Shown here: positions 34,090-46,000 of the stretch, in pieces
How the letters are laid out: every line of letters starts with the position of its first letter
How positions within the stretch are numbered: the first letter of the stretch is position 1
Source: Avena insularis
Taxonomy: Eukaryota > Streptophyta > Magnoliopsida > Poales > Poaceae
Direction of reading: 5' to 3'
Assembly: GCA_023614405.1 (NCBI GenBank)
Contig: CM042689.1
Location: 309,171,132 to 309,235,131, forward strand
Length of the DNA stretch: 64,000 nt
Notes under the pieces: model-generated
What the model saw: only the letters and a program-made list of their open reading frames with translations
What the model was told of the DNA's origin: nothing
Databases searched by the model: none
Program-made: the position numbers and the translations under genes

Positions 34090-35353
34090 TTATGCTATGA
34101 GTAAAATGGACGAAGCAAGGCTACATTCCATGGCCGCTTCGTTTCTTCGCCAGCTTTGTCTGCCTTGTTCCTTCCGGGGGATTGAGCGTCGATTAAATAA
34201 TAGGCATCGTTATGTAACGCTTTGCTCATGATGAATGGTCCCTCCCATGGGGGTGAGAGCTTGTGCATGCCGGCCGTGCGTTACACCAGTCGGAGGACTA
34301 AATCTCCTTCTTTGAATACCCTTGGATTCACCTTCTTGCTGTGATATCGTTGCAAGTTCTGCTGATAAATAGCTGATCGTGATAGTGCCAGTTCTCTGGC
34401 TTCTTCTAGCAGGTCTACAGTATCTTGCCGAGCTATTTCGTTTACCTCTGAGGTTGTATATTGAGTAACTCTTGGCGAGTCATGTATTATGTCGGCTGGA
34501 AGCACGGCCTCTGCCCCGTATACCAGAAAGAATGGCGTGTAGCCTGTTGATCTATTCGGAGTAGTCCTGAGGCTCCATAATACGGCCGGGAGTTCCTCAA
34601 TCCAACATCCTGCCGACCTTTGCAGTGGTTCAACAAGTCGTGGTTTTATTCCTGATAATACTAGTCCATTGGACCTCTCTACTTGCCCATTAGATGCTGG
34701 GTGAGCCACAGAGGCAACATCTAGTCTTATGTGTTTCTCTCTGCAAAATCTGGCGAAGGCTCCTTCCGCAAAATTTGTGCCATTATCCGTAATAATACTG
34801 TGCGGATACCCATATCTTAAAATAATATCTTTGAGAAATTTCACTGCTGTGGGCCCATCGCATTTTTTATTGGTTTCACTTCAATCCATTTTGTGAACTT
34901 GTCCACCATAACTAATATGTGGGTCATTCCCCCTCGGGCCGGCTTAAATGGTCCCACCATATCTAAGCCCCACACAGAAAATGGCCAAGTGATGGGTATT
35001 GTTTTTAACTCGGCCGATGGCATATGTATCCTGGTTGCATATCTCTGACAGCCATTGCATTTTTCAACCAACTCTTTGGCTTATTTCAACGCCGTTGGCC
35101 AATAAAATCCATGCCTGAATGCTTTGGCTACCAAGGCACGAGATGAGGCATGGTGCCCACACTCTCCTTGATGTATATCCAGGAGGATCTCCTGGCCTTC
35201 TGCCGAACTCACACATTTCTGCAATATGCTTGTGACGCTTCTTTTATATAGCTCATTGTTTATGATTGTATAAGCTTTTGCTCTCCTTATAGTTTGTCTA
35301 GCTAATACTTCATTATCCGGCAGTGTCGACTCTTTAAGGTAAGAGAATATGGG
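34090..35353 (-). pseudogene. TAT integrase, frameshifted
   Basis: Open pieces 34841-35071 and 34281-34844 on the minus strand. Order: HHCC region with CNGCQRY; catalytic core with GLDMVGPF (first Asp), TDNGTNF (second Asp) and NGQVERSNGLV with the Glu region; then C-terminal YQQNLQRYHSKKVNPR and GDLVLRLV. Breaks: TAA near 35080, a frameshift at about 34843, TAA after LRLV (34279-34281). The reading after that stop keeps HKLSPPWEGPF to about 34090. No chromodomain, as expected for Tat. Integrase joins the DNA copy to the genome. Confidence 0.9.
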
Positions 35354-35755
35354 TTACGCCCATGGCGGTGTGACTTTTTCTAGTGCACTCTCATTGTCTA
35401 TTTCCATGGTTTCTGCCGACATATCCGTCTCGCCTTTCTCTATGATTGTGCTTACTTCTGCTGTCCTCCTCTTGGGGGATTCCGAGTTATATTGCTGGTC
35501 TACTTCCATCGGCACATTGTCTGCTGCCGAATTAGCCGGGATAAAGATAGATTCGGATTCTGGTGAAGGGATTATCGATGGTTTTCTGAGGTGTTCCAGG
35601 GCAATACCCGGTGGAATTGACTGCCGGGTTGATCCGAGCTTTGACAACGTGTCTGTGGCATCATTTTTCTGCCCGAGGTATGTGGCTAAATTCACATCCT
35701 TCAAAGTATCCACTGATCTTTTGCACATGAAATCTGTATAAAGCCATATTAGCAT
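35354..35755 (-). CDS. TAT RNase H-integrase linker piece
   Basis: ATDTLSKLGSTRQSIPPGIALEHL is the standard end of the second RNase H region (DxLSKLGS) before a variable linker rich in Ser, Pro and acidic residues. It is in a different frame from the RT ORF because of a one-base change in an A-run near 35661. Ends TPPWA then TAA. Confidence 0.75.
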   Translation of the reverse strand: MLIWLYTDFMCKRSVDTLKDVNLATYLGQKNDATDTLSKLGSTRQSIPPGIALEHLRKPSIIPSPESESIFIPANSAADNVPMEVDQQYNSESPKRRTAEVSTIIEKGETDMSAETMEIDNESALEKVTPPWA

Positions 35756-37238
35756 CTAATGCATCCCAATTGCCTGAGACTTGCTGTACTACTAGGTCCG
35801 AGTCCCCATAGCATAAGATTCGGCGTATGCCGATCTCTTTTGCTACTTTCAGTCCATGGACTAGTGCTTCATACTCGGCTACATTATTAGACGCGGCAAA
35901 ATGTATTTGTAGCACATATTTTAGCTGATCTTTTTTAGGCGAGGTTAACACTATTCCTGCCCCCAAACCATGTCTTAGTTTGGAACCATCGAAATGCATC
36001 GTCCAATAATTTGGATCTGGTAATGGTGGCTCATACTGCACTTCGGCCCAGTCTACGAAGAAGTCGGCGACTGCTTGAGATTTAATTGCGTCTCTCCTAT
36101 CAAATTGTGGAGCGTATGGCGACAACTCGATTGCCCATTTCGCTATTCGGCCACTTGCGTCTTTGTTGCTTAATATGTCGGCTATGGGCGCCTCACAAAT
36201 CACTTTGATGGGATGCTCTTCGAAGTAGTGTTTAAGCTTTTTCGCCGACATATATACTCCATAAGCCATCTTCTGATAATGTGGGTAATTCTGCTTTGAA
36301 GTGGATAATACCTCACTTAAATAATACACCGGCCTTTGTATCGACTTACCATCTTCGAGTCGTTCCACTACGATTACAACACTCACTACTCTGTTAGTGG
36401 CTGCTATGTAGAGCAGCATAGGCTCTTTTGACAATGGAGAAGCTAAGACAGGCGCTGTGACCAACATCTTTTTTAATTCACGAAATGCACTGTCTGCTTG
36501 CGGGGTCCAAATGAATTTATCTGATTTCTTCATCAGCTGATATAGTGGTAGTGCCTTTTCTCCCAGCCGACATACAAACCGGCTGAGCGAGGCTAGACAA
36601 CCTGTGAATTTTTGTACATCCTTTAAGCATCTTGGCAATTCCATTCTTTCTACTGCCTTTATCTTTGTTGGGTTGGCCTCTATACCTCGGCTGGATACAA
36701 GAAAACCAAGTAATTTTCCTGCCGGCACGCCAAACGTGCATTTTTCCGGATTAAGCTTCATTCGGAACCTTCTCAGGTTCGCGAAAGTCTGCCGGATATC
36801 TTCCAGTAACGTTTTGCTTTCCTTGGTTTTGATGACCACGTCGTCTACATATACTTGTACATTTTTTCCTATCTGATCGTGTAGACATTTTTGCATACAT
36901 CTCTGATATGTTGCTCCTGCGTTTCGCAGGCCGAATGGCATTGTGCGATAGCAATAAGCCCCGTACGGGGTAATAAACGCAGTCTTTATTTGATCGGCCG
37001 GATTTAACGGTATCTGGTGGAAACCAGAATACGCGTCTACAAATGACAATAACTCACACCCAGCGGTCGAATCAATGACTTGGTCTATTCTAGGTAATGG
37101 AAAAGGATCTTTTGGACACGCCTTGTTCAGGTTCGTGTAATCGATACACATTCGCCATACAATGGCCACATTGGGATCATCTTTCTTCTTTTCTACCAAC
37201 CTTTGGATTCGACAACCAATCCGGTACAGCACCTCCAT
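35661..37238 (-). pseudogene. TAT reverse transcriptase and dual RNase H
   Basis: 525 open residues. RT motifs: CIDYTNLNKACPKDPFPLP, SGFHQIPL, the catalytic VYVDDVVIKT (about residues 130-139). A first, degenerate RNase H follows (ATNRVVSVV, then VYYLSEVLSTSKQNYP), then a second archaeal-type RNase H (MHFDGSKLRHGLGAG, then NVAEYEALVHGL, then YGDSDLVVQQV). Having two RNase H domains is a mark of the Tat lineage. The N-terminal part of RT lies in another frame beyond about 37245. Confidence 0.93.
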
Positions 37239-37446
37239 GATGAACCCGGCTGCGAGAGCCGAGCTATTTCATCCCCTATTATTTTCTCTTGTCTTGGCGG
37301 CGGCGGAGAGGTTGCTTCACCGGCCTTGCTCCTGGCCTTACATTCAAAGAGTGCTCAGCCAACTCCCTCGGAACACCTTGCAGATCCTGAGTTGACCATG
37401 CAAATATGTCCCGATTCTCACGGAGGAAGTTGGTGAGCTCGCTTTC

Positions 37447-38964
37447 CTATTTAGCGCCCAGGTCTGCACCAATAGTAACAGTACGCTCCGGGAATTGCTC
37501 ATCTATCTGAAACTTCTTTGTTTCTTTAGTCGGCTGAAAAGAGACATTGCCATGCGGGTTGGCTAGCGCCGGCATGTTCAGCTGTGCCGACTGAGCGAGG
37601 GCTGCTACCTCCTGAATCCTTTCTTTTTCTCTTGCTATAACCAATGATTCGGCCAAATTTGACCCGGCTGATGCACACTCCATTGATTTCTTGTAATCCC
37701 CTGTTATAGTTATCACTCCTTGTGGTCCGGGTAGCTTCATTTTTAGATAACTTATATGACAGCTGCCCATGAATTTGGCCAACGTTGGTCGTTCGAGTAG
37801 AGCATGATAACAGCTCTCCAGATCCACCACTTCAAACTCTAAATTCTCTGCTCTGCAGTTATCTCTTGTGCCGAATAACACATCCACTCGGACCTTACCA
37901 ATGGGTTCACATGAAAGCCCTGGCACTATCCCATGGAAAGTGGTCCTCGTGGATTGCAACATGTTCTGCGATATACCGAGTTTATGCATGGTATCTTTGT
38001 ACATGATATTGATACTACTTCCATTGTCTATGAGTACTTTTGAAAATTTGACATTGATGCTTGGTCCAACAAATGTCGGATCCAGCACAAGTGCATATGA
38101 TCCGGGATTTGGCATTATCTTGGGATGATCCTTTATGCTCCAAGTTATCTCCTGATCCGACCAAGGCACATATCTTGGTACTGCCGGCATTACTGCATTT
38201 ACTTCCATATGCCGGCGCTGCACACTTTGCTTGTCTTGTTGTTCCGTTGTGAACACGCAATAGGACTGATGATGTTCTCTGTAATCATTGCGTCCGGTAT
38301 TCGCCGGATTTGTTCTTCCATCCTGGACTTGGTTCATCACTTGATGCACCGTGTCTCTCCGATCCGAGTTATCATACCTCAGGGGAGGGGGCGGTAACAT
38401 CAGTTGCTGTGCATTTGCTCCAGTCAACTGTGGCTGATGCTGCTGATGTACTTGATGGGGTGCCTGGACCCCTGCGGGGTTCCCCATTGCATTTTTCATC
38501 CACGCACATTGGCGGGTGGTATGGTTGGCTGGCCTGGATGGGTTTGACGTGTGAAATTTGCACGGCTGATCTAACATGGATTCGAACGTGTACTTCGGCC
38601 TCTCCTGCCACTGTTTCTTTTGTTCTGGGGTCCACTGCCTTTTTCCTTCATTTCTTGGTGTCCACTGTTGAGGACCATTCTTCTGTCGTTGAGTTGCTCC
38701 GTGACTCGGTGGATCATGTGCTACCGCTGCCACTTGGGCCGAATTATATCTATAATCCGGCCTTTCCTCTCTTCTTCTTCCTCTGAAATCACCGCGCTTG
38801 GATGACCCGGCCAAATCTCTTGCATAATGATCCTGTTGCTCGCAATGATCTGCTGACATTAATTCTGGTTGCGTTGGGTCTCCTAATGCGTAGGAGTCTG
38901 CTATTCTGATAGTTTCTACCAGTGTGGTCGGCATATCTCTTTGCGTTGCGTTATCTGCTGCCAT
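37447..38964 (-). pseudogene. TAT Gag C-terminus and protease
   Basis: 505 residues in a frame shifted from gag with a 14 bp overlap (38951-38964). Begins with the end of the Gag domain, then a CX2H...HX4C zinc motif (CKFHTSN...HTTRQC), and an aspartic protease with FSKVLIDNGSSINIMY (active Asp) and YHALLERPTLAKF. The reading ends at TAG (37447-37449), after which the RT N-terminal region resumes in other frames. The shift from gag is probably decay, since close relatives have one Gag-Pol frame. Confidence 0.88.
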
Positions 38965-40912
38965 AACGGCATCCTTGTGCGAACCAAGCTATTGCTTGCG
39001 ATTCTATGACTCCTTCATATGAGTTTCTCAGGTTACACCACCGAGTTAAAAATTCTCTATCTGTTTCATTCGGCCTCTGCTTGCACATGGCTAACTGTTG
39101 TGGCCTGTTTGGCCTCTTGTATGTACTGGTAAAGTTGCTGACAAACATTTCCTCAAAATCCAGCCAACAGTTGATACTGCGGGCTGGTAGATTATTCAGC
39201 CACACCCTAGCTGGTCCTTCCAGCATTTGTGGTACATACCGTACTGCCCACCGTAAGTTTCCACCCGCTATTTTTACAGCAGTGGCATAGTCAATTAACC
39301 AGTCTTGTGGTTTGGTATTCCCATTATATGTTTTCGTGCCCCTTGCCAGCTGAAAGTTCGGCACAGGAGGTTCGCCCATGATCCGTGGTCCAAAGCATGT
39401 CGGCCCTGGTGGACCCTGTTCTTCCAACAACTCGGACCTGTATAGCCGGTCCAGCTTCACTCTTGCATCATTTGATGCCAAATCTCTGTACAGAACTCTG
39501 TCCTGTACTCCATAGTGATTGTTTCCGCCATGGATTGCATATTCCATCTCCGAATACCCATCATTGTATCTTTCATTAATTCGATCGTGGCGAGCTGGCC
39601 TCGTTTCTCTTTCCTGCCGGGGTTCATGCCTTGGTTGCGGGTTGAGTGGTAGTTCTCTCCTTACTTTGACCGGGGTATTGTTCTCATGATTGCCTCTCGC
39701 GGGTTCTCTTCTGCCGAGATCTCCGTTGCCTCGGATTCCGCCATCTTTCTCCACACGGCCGTGGTTTCTCTCCCCACTGTTACCTCGGCTTGCACTGCCT
39801 CTGTTCTCATTTGCCTTTCCGGCCATTGCCGTATCATATGGGACAATCTGCTTGTTCCTCTTTCCCGAGGTTACTGCTTTGTCTCTTCGAGCATTATTTC
39901 CGGGTGAAGATGCTGCTGCTACGGACAAGGCTGGTGCAGCTCCCGCCGAATGAACCATTCGCGAGGCCCCCGGCCTCGCCGGGTTTGCTCTGAGCATTTC
40001 CTCGTTTTGCTGGTTCGCGATGCGCACCAGCTCGTTCACTCTTTCTTGTTGTTTCTGCCGGGCCTCACCGGTCAACCCCTCTAACTCTAATGCTGCAGCA
40101 TTTGCCGCTCTTAGGTTTTTTGCCGGGGTACTGTACCTCGGCAAGCCCAAATCCTCTGATTCTGCTTTATGAGCATCATGCTCTTTGTTGATGTCATCCA
40201 TGATGTTTTTCCCTCTCAATCTTAGCTCGTCCACCCATTCTGGCGCGACGTCAAGCTTATTAGCTTTGGAATATTCTCGCAGGGTCCTGTTTAAGGACTC
40301 CCGCAAGGCCGACACCTTTTTGGCCTCTACCAGCACCTTTTGCCTGGTTTCCTCTAACTCTGCCTGAGCATTTGCCGGATCAAGTATCGGCGCTACAGGT
40401 GTAGTCAAGTTTTCTATGGTCGCCAGAAGAATATTCTCTGGCCTTTCCAGAGGTGGCCCTCTTACTCTTGGTGCCTTTGGAGTGGTGTCTTGCACCTCGG
40501 TCGGGTTGGTTGCTGGTGGGATTACCTCGGTGGGCATTGGTGCTGTCTGCCTGTGTGCGCCCTGTACACCGGTGGCGGGTTCTCTGCCTGATCCGGCAGC
40601 TGCTACTCCAGTTTGCACCCCGGCCACGACCATTACCTCGACGCTACCTGCAGGATGCGCTCCGGGCGGACGGCCTGCAGTGTTAAGAGGTGGATCTCCT
40701 GCAGCAACAACTTGGTGAGGATAAACGCCGGAGATGTCGACACCGACGTAAACCTGCTGCCCGCCCAGGTTGATGAAGACACCATTACGCGGGGGAGTTT
40801 TCCCTCTGATGCTCCCTGCATTGTCGCTGACATAATCACAGAGACCAAATCTCTGGACTAAGCCAGAAACAACGCGCTCGCCAGTCTTGATGAAGTTTCC
40901 CGTCCGGATCAT
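38951..40912 (-). CDS. TAT Gag
   Basis: The frame is open from 41008, inside the right LTR and straight through the primer site, but I take the ATG at 40912 (MIRTGNFIKTGERV) as the start. 653 residues: an N-terminal Pro/Ala-rich part with VFINLGGQQVYVGVD, a coiled-coil section (about 220-340), a long charged linker with Arg/Asn/Gly repeats, then the Gag domain (LEGPARVWLNNLP, WLDFEEMFVSNFTSTY, NETDREFLTRW). It forms the particle shell. Ends after CRYGSR, earlier than normal, because of the frame change. Confidence 0.88.
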   Translation of the reverse strand: MIRTGNFIKTGERVVSGLVQRFGLCDYVSDNAGSIRGKTPPRNGVFINLGGQQVYVGVDISGVYPHQVVAAGDPPLNTAGRPPGAHPAGSVEVMVVAGVQTGVAAAGSGREPATGVQGAHRQTAPMPTEVIPPATNPTEVQDTTPKAPRVRGPPLERPENILLATIENLTTPVAPILDPANAQAELEETRQKVLVEAKKVSALRESLNRTLREYSKANKLDVAPEWVDELRLRGKNIMDDINKEHDAHKAESEDLGLPRYSTPAKNLRAANAAALELEGLTGEARQKQQERVNELVRIANQQNEEMLRANPARPGASRMVHSAGAAPALSVAAASSPGNNARRDKAVTSGKRNKQIVPYDTAMAGKANENRGSASRGNSGERNHGRVEKDGGIRGNGDLGRREPARGNHENNTPVKVRRELPLNPQPRHEPRQERETRPARHDRINERYNDGYSEMEYAIHGGNNHYGVQDRVLYRDLASNDARVKLDRLYRSELLEEQGPPGPTCFGPRIMGEPPVPNFQLARGTKTYNGNTKPQDWLIDYATAVKIAGGNLRWAVRYVPQMLEGPARVWLNNLPARSINCWLDFEEMFVSNFTSTYKRPNRPQQLAMCKQRPNETDREFLTRWCNLRNSYEGVIESQAIAWFAQGCRYGSR

Positions 40913-40935
40913 AACTCCAGCTAGCACCGCTGCTG

Positions 40936-40953
40936 GCCCCACGGTGGGCGCCA
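40936..40953 (-). other. Primer binding site of TAT
   Basis: Minus strand TGGCGCCCACCGTGGGGC, 2 bp from the LTR. A common site in plant Tat/Athila Gypsy elements. Confidence 0.93.
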
Positions 40954-40955
40954 AC

Positions 40956-41731
40956 TGTCGTGGTGGTGGCACGGCAGATGCCATGGGTAGGCTAAAGTTT
41001 GGGGCCAATGGATGCTAGTGGGATCTGGGAAGGGAAGATGTAGTGGATTCTACACACAGAAAGCTAACGCAAAGATCTGTATTTCTCCTTCCTTGGGTTA
41101 CAAGTGCTCCTTGAGCTGTATACAAGGAGAAAGAGAGAACTTTACCAGCCTAACGGTACCAAGAATGAGTCGATCCCCTCCTTAGGGTCCAAGCCTGCCC
41201 TTATAAAGGAGAGCCTTGGGTTCCTTTAGGGCTGATGTGGCAAGCATATTCGAGGAATATGCTTGTCCCAATATAGTAGTTCGGCGCCTCCCTTTCCCTG
41301 TCGCTCCCCTAATGGCGGCAAGGTTCCGGAGGGGCCTCCAATGCGCCTTGGGCTTCAGGATCACACCTCCGTGACCTCCTTCTATCTCTGTCGCTCTGCG
41401 CCTTTGTCCCTAGTGCTTGGCTTCAGATTCTCCCTAGCCTGCTACTAGAGTTTGACTTTAGGCTTCTCCTTCTCCTGCAAGCAGATTATCGGCCCTGCCT
41501 CGCGTAACTCGTCTTGTCCTTCACCTGCATCAAGATTACTTGAGCTAACCCGGACGACTTACGCGGTATCTCGGCCGGGTAATGCCTTGCCCTTACTGTA
41601 AGGGTCCTGCCCTTTCCTATCTCGGCCGACCTCTACAGATTCGGCCGACTCAGACAGAACTTTCGAAACTAGGCAGGAACACCCTTTCGTCTTTCCCCGT
41701 CTTTACCCTATCCGGGGTTACCTCCCCAACA
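40956..41731 (-). repeat. TAT right LTR (5' LTR)
   Basis: Copy of 27237-28016, 776 bp. Plus-strand GCCCTTATAAAGGAG (TATAAAG) occurs near 41198-41212 and in the other copy at about 27469-27483; that sequence is near-palindromic, so the TATA could serve the minus strand (CTTTATAAGGG). Confidence 0.94.
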
Positions 41732-41736
41732 CCACA

Positions 41737-43028
41737 ACTCTCCGTATTCTATTCACCCGGGTAACACCAAAATGTACATGGACATGAAAGAAAGATTTTG
41801 GTGGAACAATCTCAAGAGAGACATCGCCGAGCATATTGCTTTGTGTGATGTGTGTAGTAGAGTAAAAGCGGAGCATCAGATACCAGCGGGTTTGCTTCAA
41901 CCACTACCTATTCCTGATTGGAAATGGGACAAGATTGGTATGGATTTCATTACCGGATTACCAAGGACCAGATCAGGATATGATTCCATATGGGTAGTAG
42001 TGGATCGCTTAACTAAAGTGGCACATTTTATACCCGTGAAGACAACTTATACCAGTGCCAAGTTAGCCAAAATCTACATGAGTAGAATTGTATGCCTTCA
42101 CGGTGTGCCTAAAAGTATTGTGTCCGATAGGGGAACCCAATTCACTTCCCATTTTTGGAGACAACTACATGAGTCATTGGGAACGAGGTTGGAATTCAGT
42201 ACTGCTTTTCATCCTCAAACCGATGGACAAACAGAAAGGACTAATCAAATTCTGGAAGACATGTTGAGGGCATGTGCCCTAGATTATGGAGCAAGTTGGG
42301 ATGAAAGTCTGCCTTACACAGAATTTTCTTATAACAACAACTATCAAGCCAGCATTGAGATGGCACCGTTTGAGTTTCTCTACGGAAGAAAATGTACCAC
42401 CCCATTGTTATGGAATGGTGTGGGAGAAAGAAGTTTATTTGGGCCAGATCTTATCAAAGAAGCCGAAGAGAAGGTCAAATTGGTTAAGGACATGTTGAAG
42501 ATAGCATAGTCCCGACAGAAAAGCTACGCAGATCCTAAGCGTAGAGAAGTCACCTACGAAGTTGGTGATAGAGCCTATCTTAGAGTATCACCACTCCGTG
42601 GAGTGAAAAGATTCGGGGTCAAAGGAAAGTTGGCACCAAGATATGTTGGGCCATTCAAGATTCTGAGTCGCAAAGGAGAAGTGGCTTATGAAATTGAACT
42701 GCCAGCATCTCTATCAGCAGTCCATAACGTATTTCATGTGAGTCAGCTTAAGAAATGTCACCCAGAAATGGAAGAATCTTCTTTGAAGGATACCATACCT
42801 TTGGAAGAAGTTCAACTAGAAAGTGATCTCGCTTATGAAGAAAAGCCTATCAAGATTCTTGAGACTGCAGAAAGAGTCACGAGAACAAAGACTATCAAGT
42901 TTTGCAAAGTGCAATGGAACCATCATACCGAAGAGGAAGCAACATGGGAAAGAGAAGATGATCTTCGGAAAGACCACCCTCACCTATTTGCTAGCCAATC
43001 CGAATCTCGAGGGCGAGATTCACCTTAA
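41737..43028 (+). pseudogene. CHR Pol part 2: integrase and chromodomain
   Basis: Continues the frame of 24994-27236 after removal of the TAT insertion. HHCC end (CDVCSRVKAEH), integrase core with GMDFITGLP (Asp), SDRGTQFTS (Asp) and TDGQTERTNQ (Glu region), TAG at 42507-42509 (in the K-I-A-stop-SRQKSYAD context, CAG to TAG), then the GPY/F region (GPFKIL), VHNVFHVSQLKKC, and a C-terminal chromodomain with VQWNHHTEEEATWE. Chromodomains of this type steer integration to marked chromatin. The gene ends at 43028, overlapping the hairpin (43002-43021) and reaching the PPT. Confidence 0.95.
43002..43021 (+). other. Conserved hairpin beside the CHR polypurine tract
   Basis: GAATCTCG-AGGG-CGAGATTC, 8 bp arms, 4-base loop, within the last codons of pol (SESRGRDSP). 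It matches in place and sequence the hairpins of NA-1 and NA-2, which do not code there. Confidence 0.85.
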
Positions 43029-43040
43029 GGGGGTTAGATT
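43024..43040 (+). other. Polypurine tract of CHR
   Basis: CTTAAGGGGGTTAGATT directly before the LTR at 43041; the purine core AAGGGGG is at 43027-43033. Confidence 0.85.
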
Positions 43041-46000
43041 TGTAACATCCCAAAAATCATAATTTCAAAGTTTGCATATCATTCATGCATGCATATAGAT
43101 TTGAGATCAAATTTCAAACTCATTTCAGAAAAACAGAAGCACATAGTGCTATGATTTTATGTGAGCAGATTTAAATCAAATGGCTATCCCCATTTGAAAG
43201 TTTGATTGTTTATGAACCAAGTTTGTTGCCTTCCATGAAGATAGGTTTGAGTGTGGAATTTAAACCAAGTTTTTCAAATTGGAAATGGGTTCAAAAACCA
43301 TTTTTCAAATTTTGCAAACCAAGTGCCAAGTCTCTGTTATTTTGATCTCCAAGCTTGACCAAGCCTTTGCAAAGCAACCACTTGCTTTTATGCCTATATT
43401 AGAGACTACTGTACCCTGCAAAAACCCCAGAAAGATTTGAATTCAAAAAGAGTTTGAATTCATTTCAAAACCATTCCTGAAAATCGAAATAGAAAAAGAA
43501 AAGGAGTAAACAAAAGAAAAGGGCCGAGCGCCAGGAATCTAGCCCAGCATCGGAACAGGCCCAGTTAGCCCACCCGGGCCATTTCTTTTCCTTCTGCACG
43601 CGCGAGCACACCCACTCAGCCGCTGACGACAGGACCCCACCTCCACTTCGCGCGCTTCGCTGACGAGCGGGCCCTCTCCACGTCAGCTTCGTCTTCCCCT
43701 GATTCCGCGCACGACCTCCGCCGCTGCCCGTTGCTGCACTGATTTCGCGAGCTTAATTGGCATTGATGCAGCAAGCGTTTCTTGTCGAGCCTCTGGCTAT
43801 AAGATCCCCCCATCCTCGCGACCATTTCCCCCCAAACAATTCTGCCTTCACGCCACCAGGCTGCCCACAACTCGCACGACGCCGCCGCTGTTCCGACGAC
43901 TGCGCCGGCGAATTCCGGTGAGTTCCGTGCTCCCCTCTGTCCCTCGTTCATGCTATCAAGATCAGCGAGTCTTTGTGCACCTCCTGACACTTCTCATTGC
44001 CCTCGCATGATCCGTAGCTCCAGCAACATTGACGACTGGCCGCCACCGTCCTCTGCACGAACTCCGGCGACCTCCCTCCGTAAGTAGCCACCGCCCCTTG
44101 CCCTCTAACTGATACGCCTAGAATCTCCATCGTAGCGCATCCGATGAACCCTTATTTTGGCTTAGCGACGAGGAACTCGCAGCATCGACCGTGTGTGCGC
44201 CTATACTCCGACGAGGAATTCTCGCCGTGTCTGCGCGCCCCCTCGCAAACCAACACCACCTCGAGCATCAGCAGCCTCCTGCGGTTCTGGTAAGCATCTC
44301 CTCCCTTCCCCGGGCGACCTAAAACGCCGACACCGCCACTGACCGACGCGCCGCCGCTAGCGCCGCTCGCTTTTGGTTAGTTGATTCTCAGCCGTCAGAT
44401 TTAGATCTAGCGTGTAGAAACAGTTCACTTAGCGAAAGGGTATGGATAGATCTGAGCCGTGCAGCGTTAGTTAGATCCAACGGCATAGAAGGGTGATCCG
44501 GTGCGAACCGGTACGCGCCAGTAATATCGCGACGCGTGGCTAGGGTTAGATTTAAAAATAGAATTCAAACCAGATTTTGATCCAAATTTCAAATGGCTAT
44601 AACTTTTGATTCCCACGTTAGATTTTTGCAAATTTTATACCGTTGGAATCAGTGAGTCAAGCCCTTTCTGAATCTGCAATGTGTTTAACAAAAAGTTTCT
44701 GTTAAAATGACTTTGTATGCAGAAACATGTTTAGGTCCATTTTGAGCATAGATTTAGTTTAGTAATTTGTATTAGTGCTAAATAAGTTTGGTTAGCAAAC
44801 TTTGTGACTTGTTATGTTTCTGTATCATGCACTTGCTTGGTAGGGTTTTCAAAATCATCACTTAGTAATTTCTTGCATGCATGCATTCATATTTTTGATA
44901 GTATATAAATTGTGTGTAATTGTATGCTACAAATTTTGTGTAGATTTTGCTAGTGACTGTGATTGTGAAGAGTGCTACTCTCCCCATTACCAAGGCAAGT
45001 GATACTTCATGATATTTCCATTCCCTTTATTTTGAATAAGCATTAGAATTATTTTTGCTAAGTCTTGCATGCTAATTTTGCCAAATGCTATGTTGGGAAA
45101 TGCTATGTAGTGTAGAATTGTAGAATTGCTAGGGAATTTTCCTAAGTTAAGTTACTATGCCATGCTTAGCCTAGCTAGTAGATAACAAGGGTTGGTAAAA
45201 TATGTTCATGCTATGCTGAAAATAATTCTAAGTCTTTTGGACTTATGCTTTTCTTAATAAAACAACTAAGTCAATGAATCTCCTGGGTGGAATGGGGCTT
45301 GAATGGTGGTTTTTGGTTGAGTGGTTACACAAGGCCATGGATTTGGCTTGTGTATCTCACTTGTGGTATGCCACCCAGGCACAAAGGGATTTGGAGGCCA
45401 AGTGTTGAGAAAGCTTACAGTGCAACCACTTGGCAATATGGGCTCTTCCATGATCATATAGGTTCCTAGAACTTAGTCACTTGGACAGTTGGTGGTAGTG
45501 GGAAAGATAGGTTGGAGCGCATCCATTTGACTAAGGAAAGGCTTCTGAAAGGTCCTGTCTTGGGAAACCAAGTCTGGTGGGGAAAGTGCACAACCTCTGC
45601 AGATGGAAAATCTAAGTACTTAGCCAAGTCCATGGAAATGGACAATTTGAGGATCAAGACATGGAAGCTACAAGAATCTCATCACTCCAACTTCTAAGTA
45701 AAACTTGTGGGTGAACAAGGGTGTAGGACCCCAATGTCTATTGGTGGTTTCATGGGAAAGTTTTGACAAAGAAAAACTTAGTGATTTCAACTAATAGGAA
45801 AAACCTATTTTGAGCAAAGCAAGCCAAACTACACTTAGCCAAAATGCATATAGTAAAATAGTCCACTTAAAAATTACTAAGGTATCACTTGCCAATACTA
45901 TTCCAAGGTATTGACCCACTGTGGCTGTAACTTGTGATGTTGCAGGTTACTCCGATGATGATTAGGAGTCATGAGTCTACACTCAACATGCTTGCCTGTG

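Larger units (their letters stand above)
27237..41731 (-). mobile_element. TAT: Tat-lineage Gypsy element with an antisense gene
   Basis: A 14,495 bp element flanked by CCACA (27232-27236, 41732-41736), LTRs 27237-28016 (780 bp) and 40956-41731 (776 bp). Minus orientation: primer site 40936-40953 beside the right LTR, gag 38951-40912, protease, RT, two RNase H domains, integrase down to about 34090, then a 6 kb tail to the left LTR. The tail carries a multi-exon gene on the opposite strand, as known for Tat relatives such as Grande, RIRE2 and Retand. LTR copies differ by several small indels (for example about 27630-27660 against 41360-41390). Coding is broken in several places. Confidence 0.95.

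Noticed and set aside
38310..38786. 158-residue plus ORF opposite TAT gag-protease
   Set aside because: Antisense shadow of a clear coding frame with zinc and protease motifs on the minus strand.
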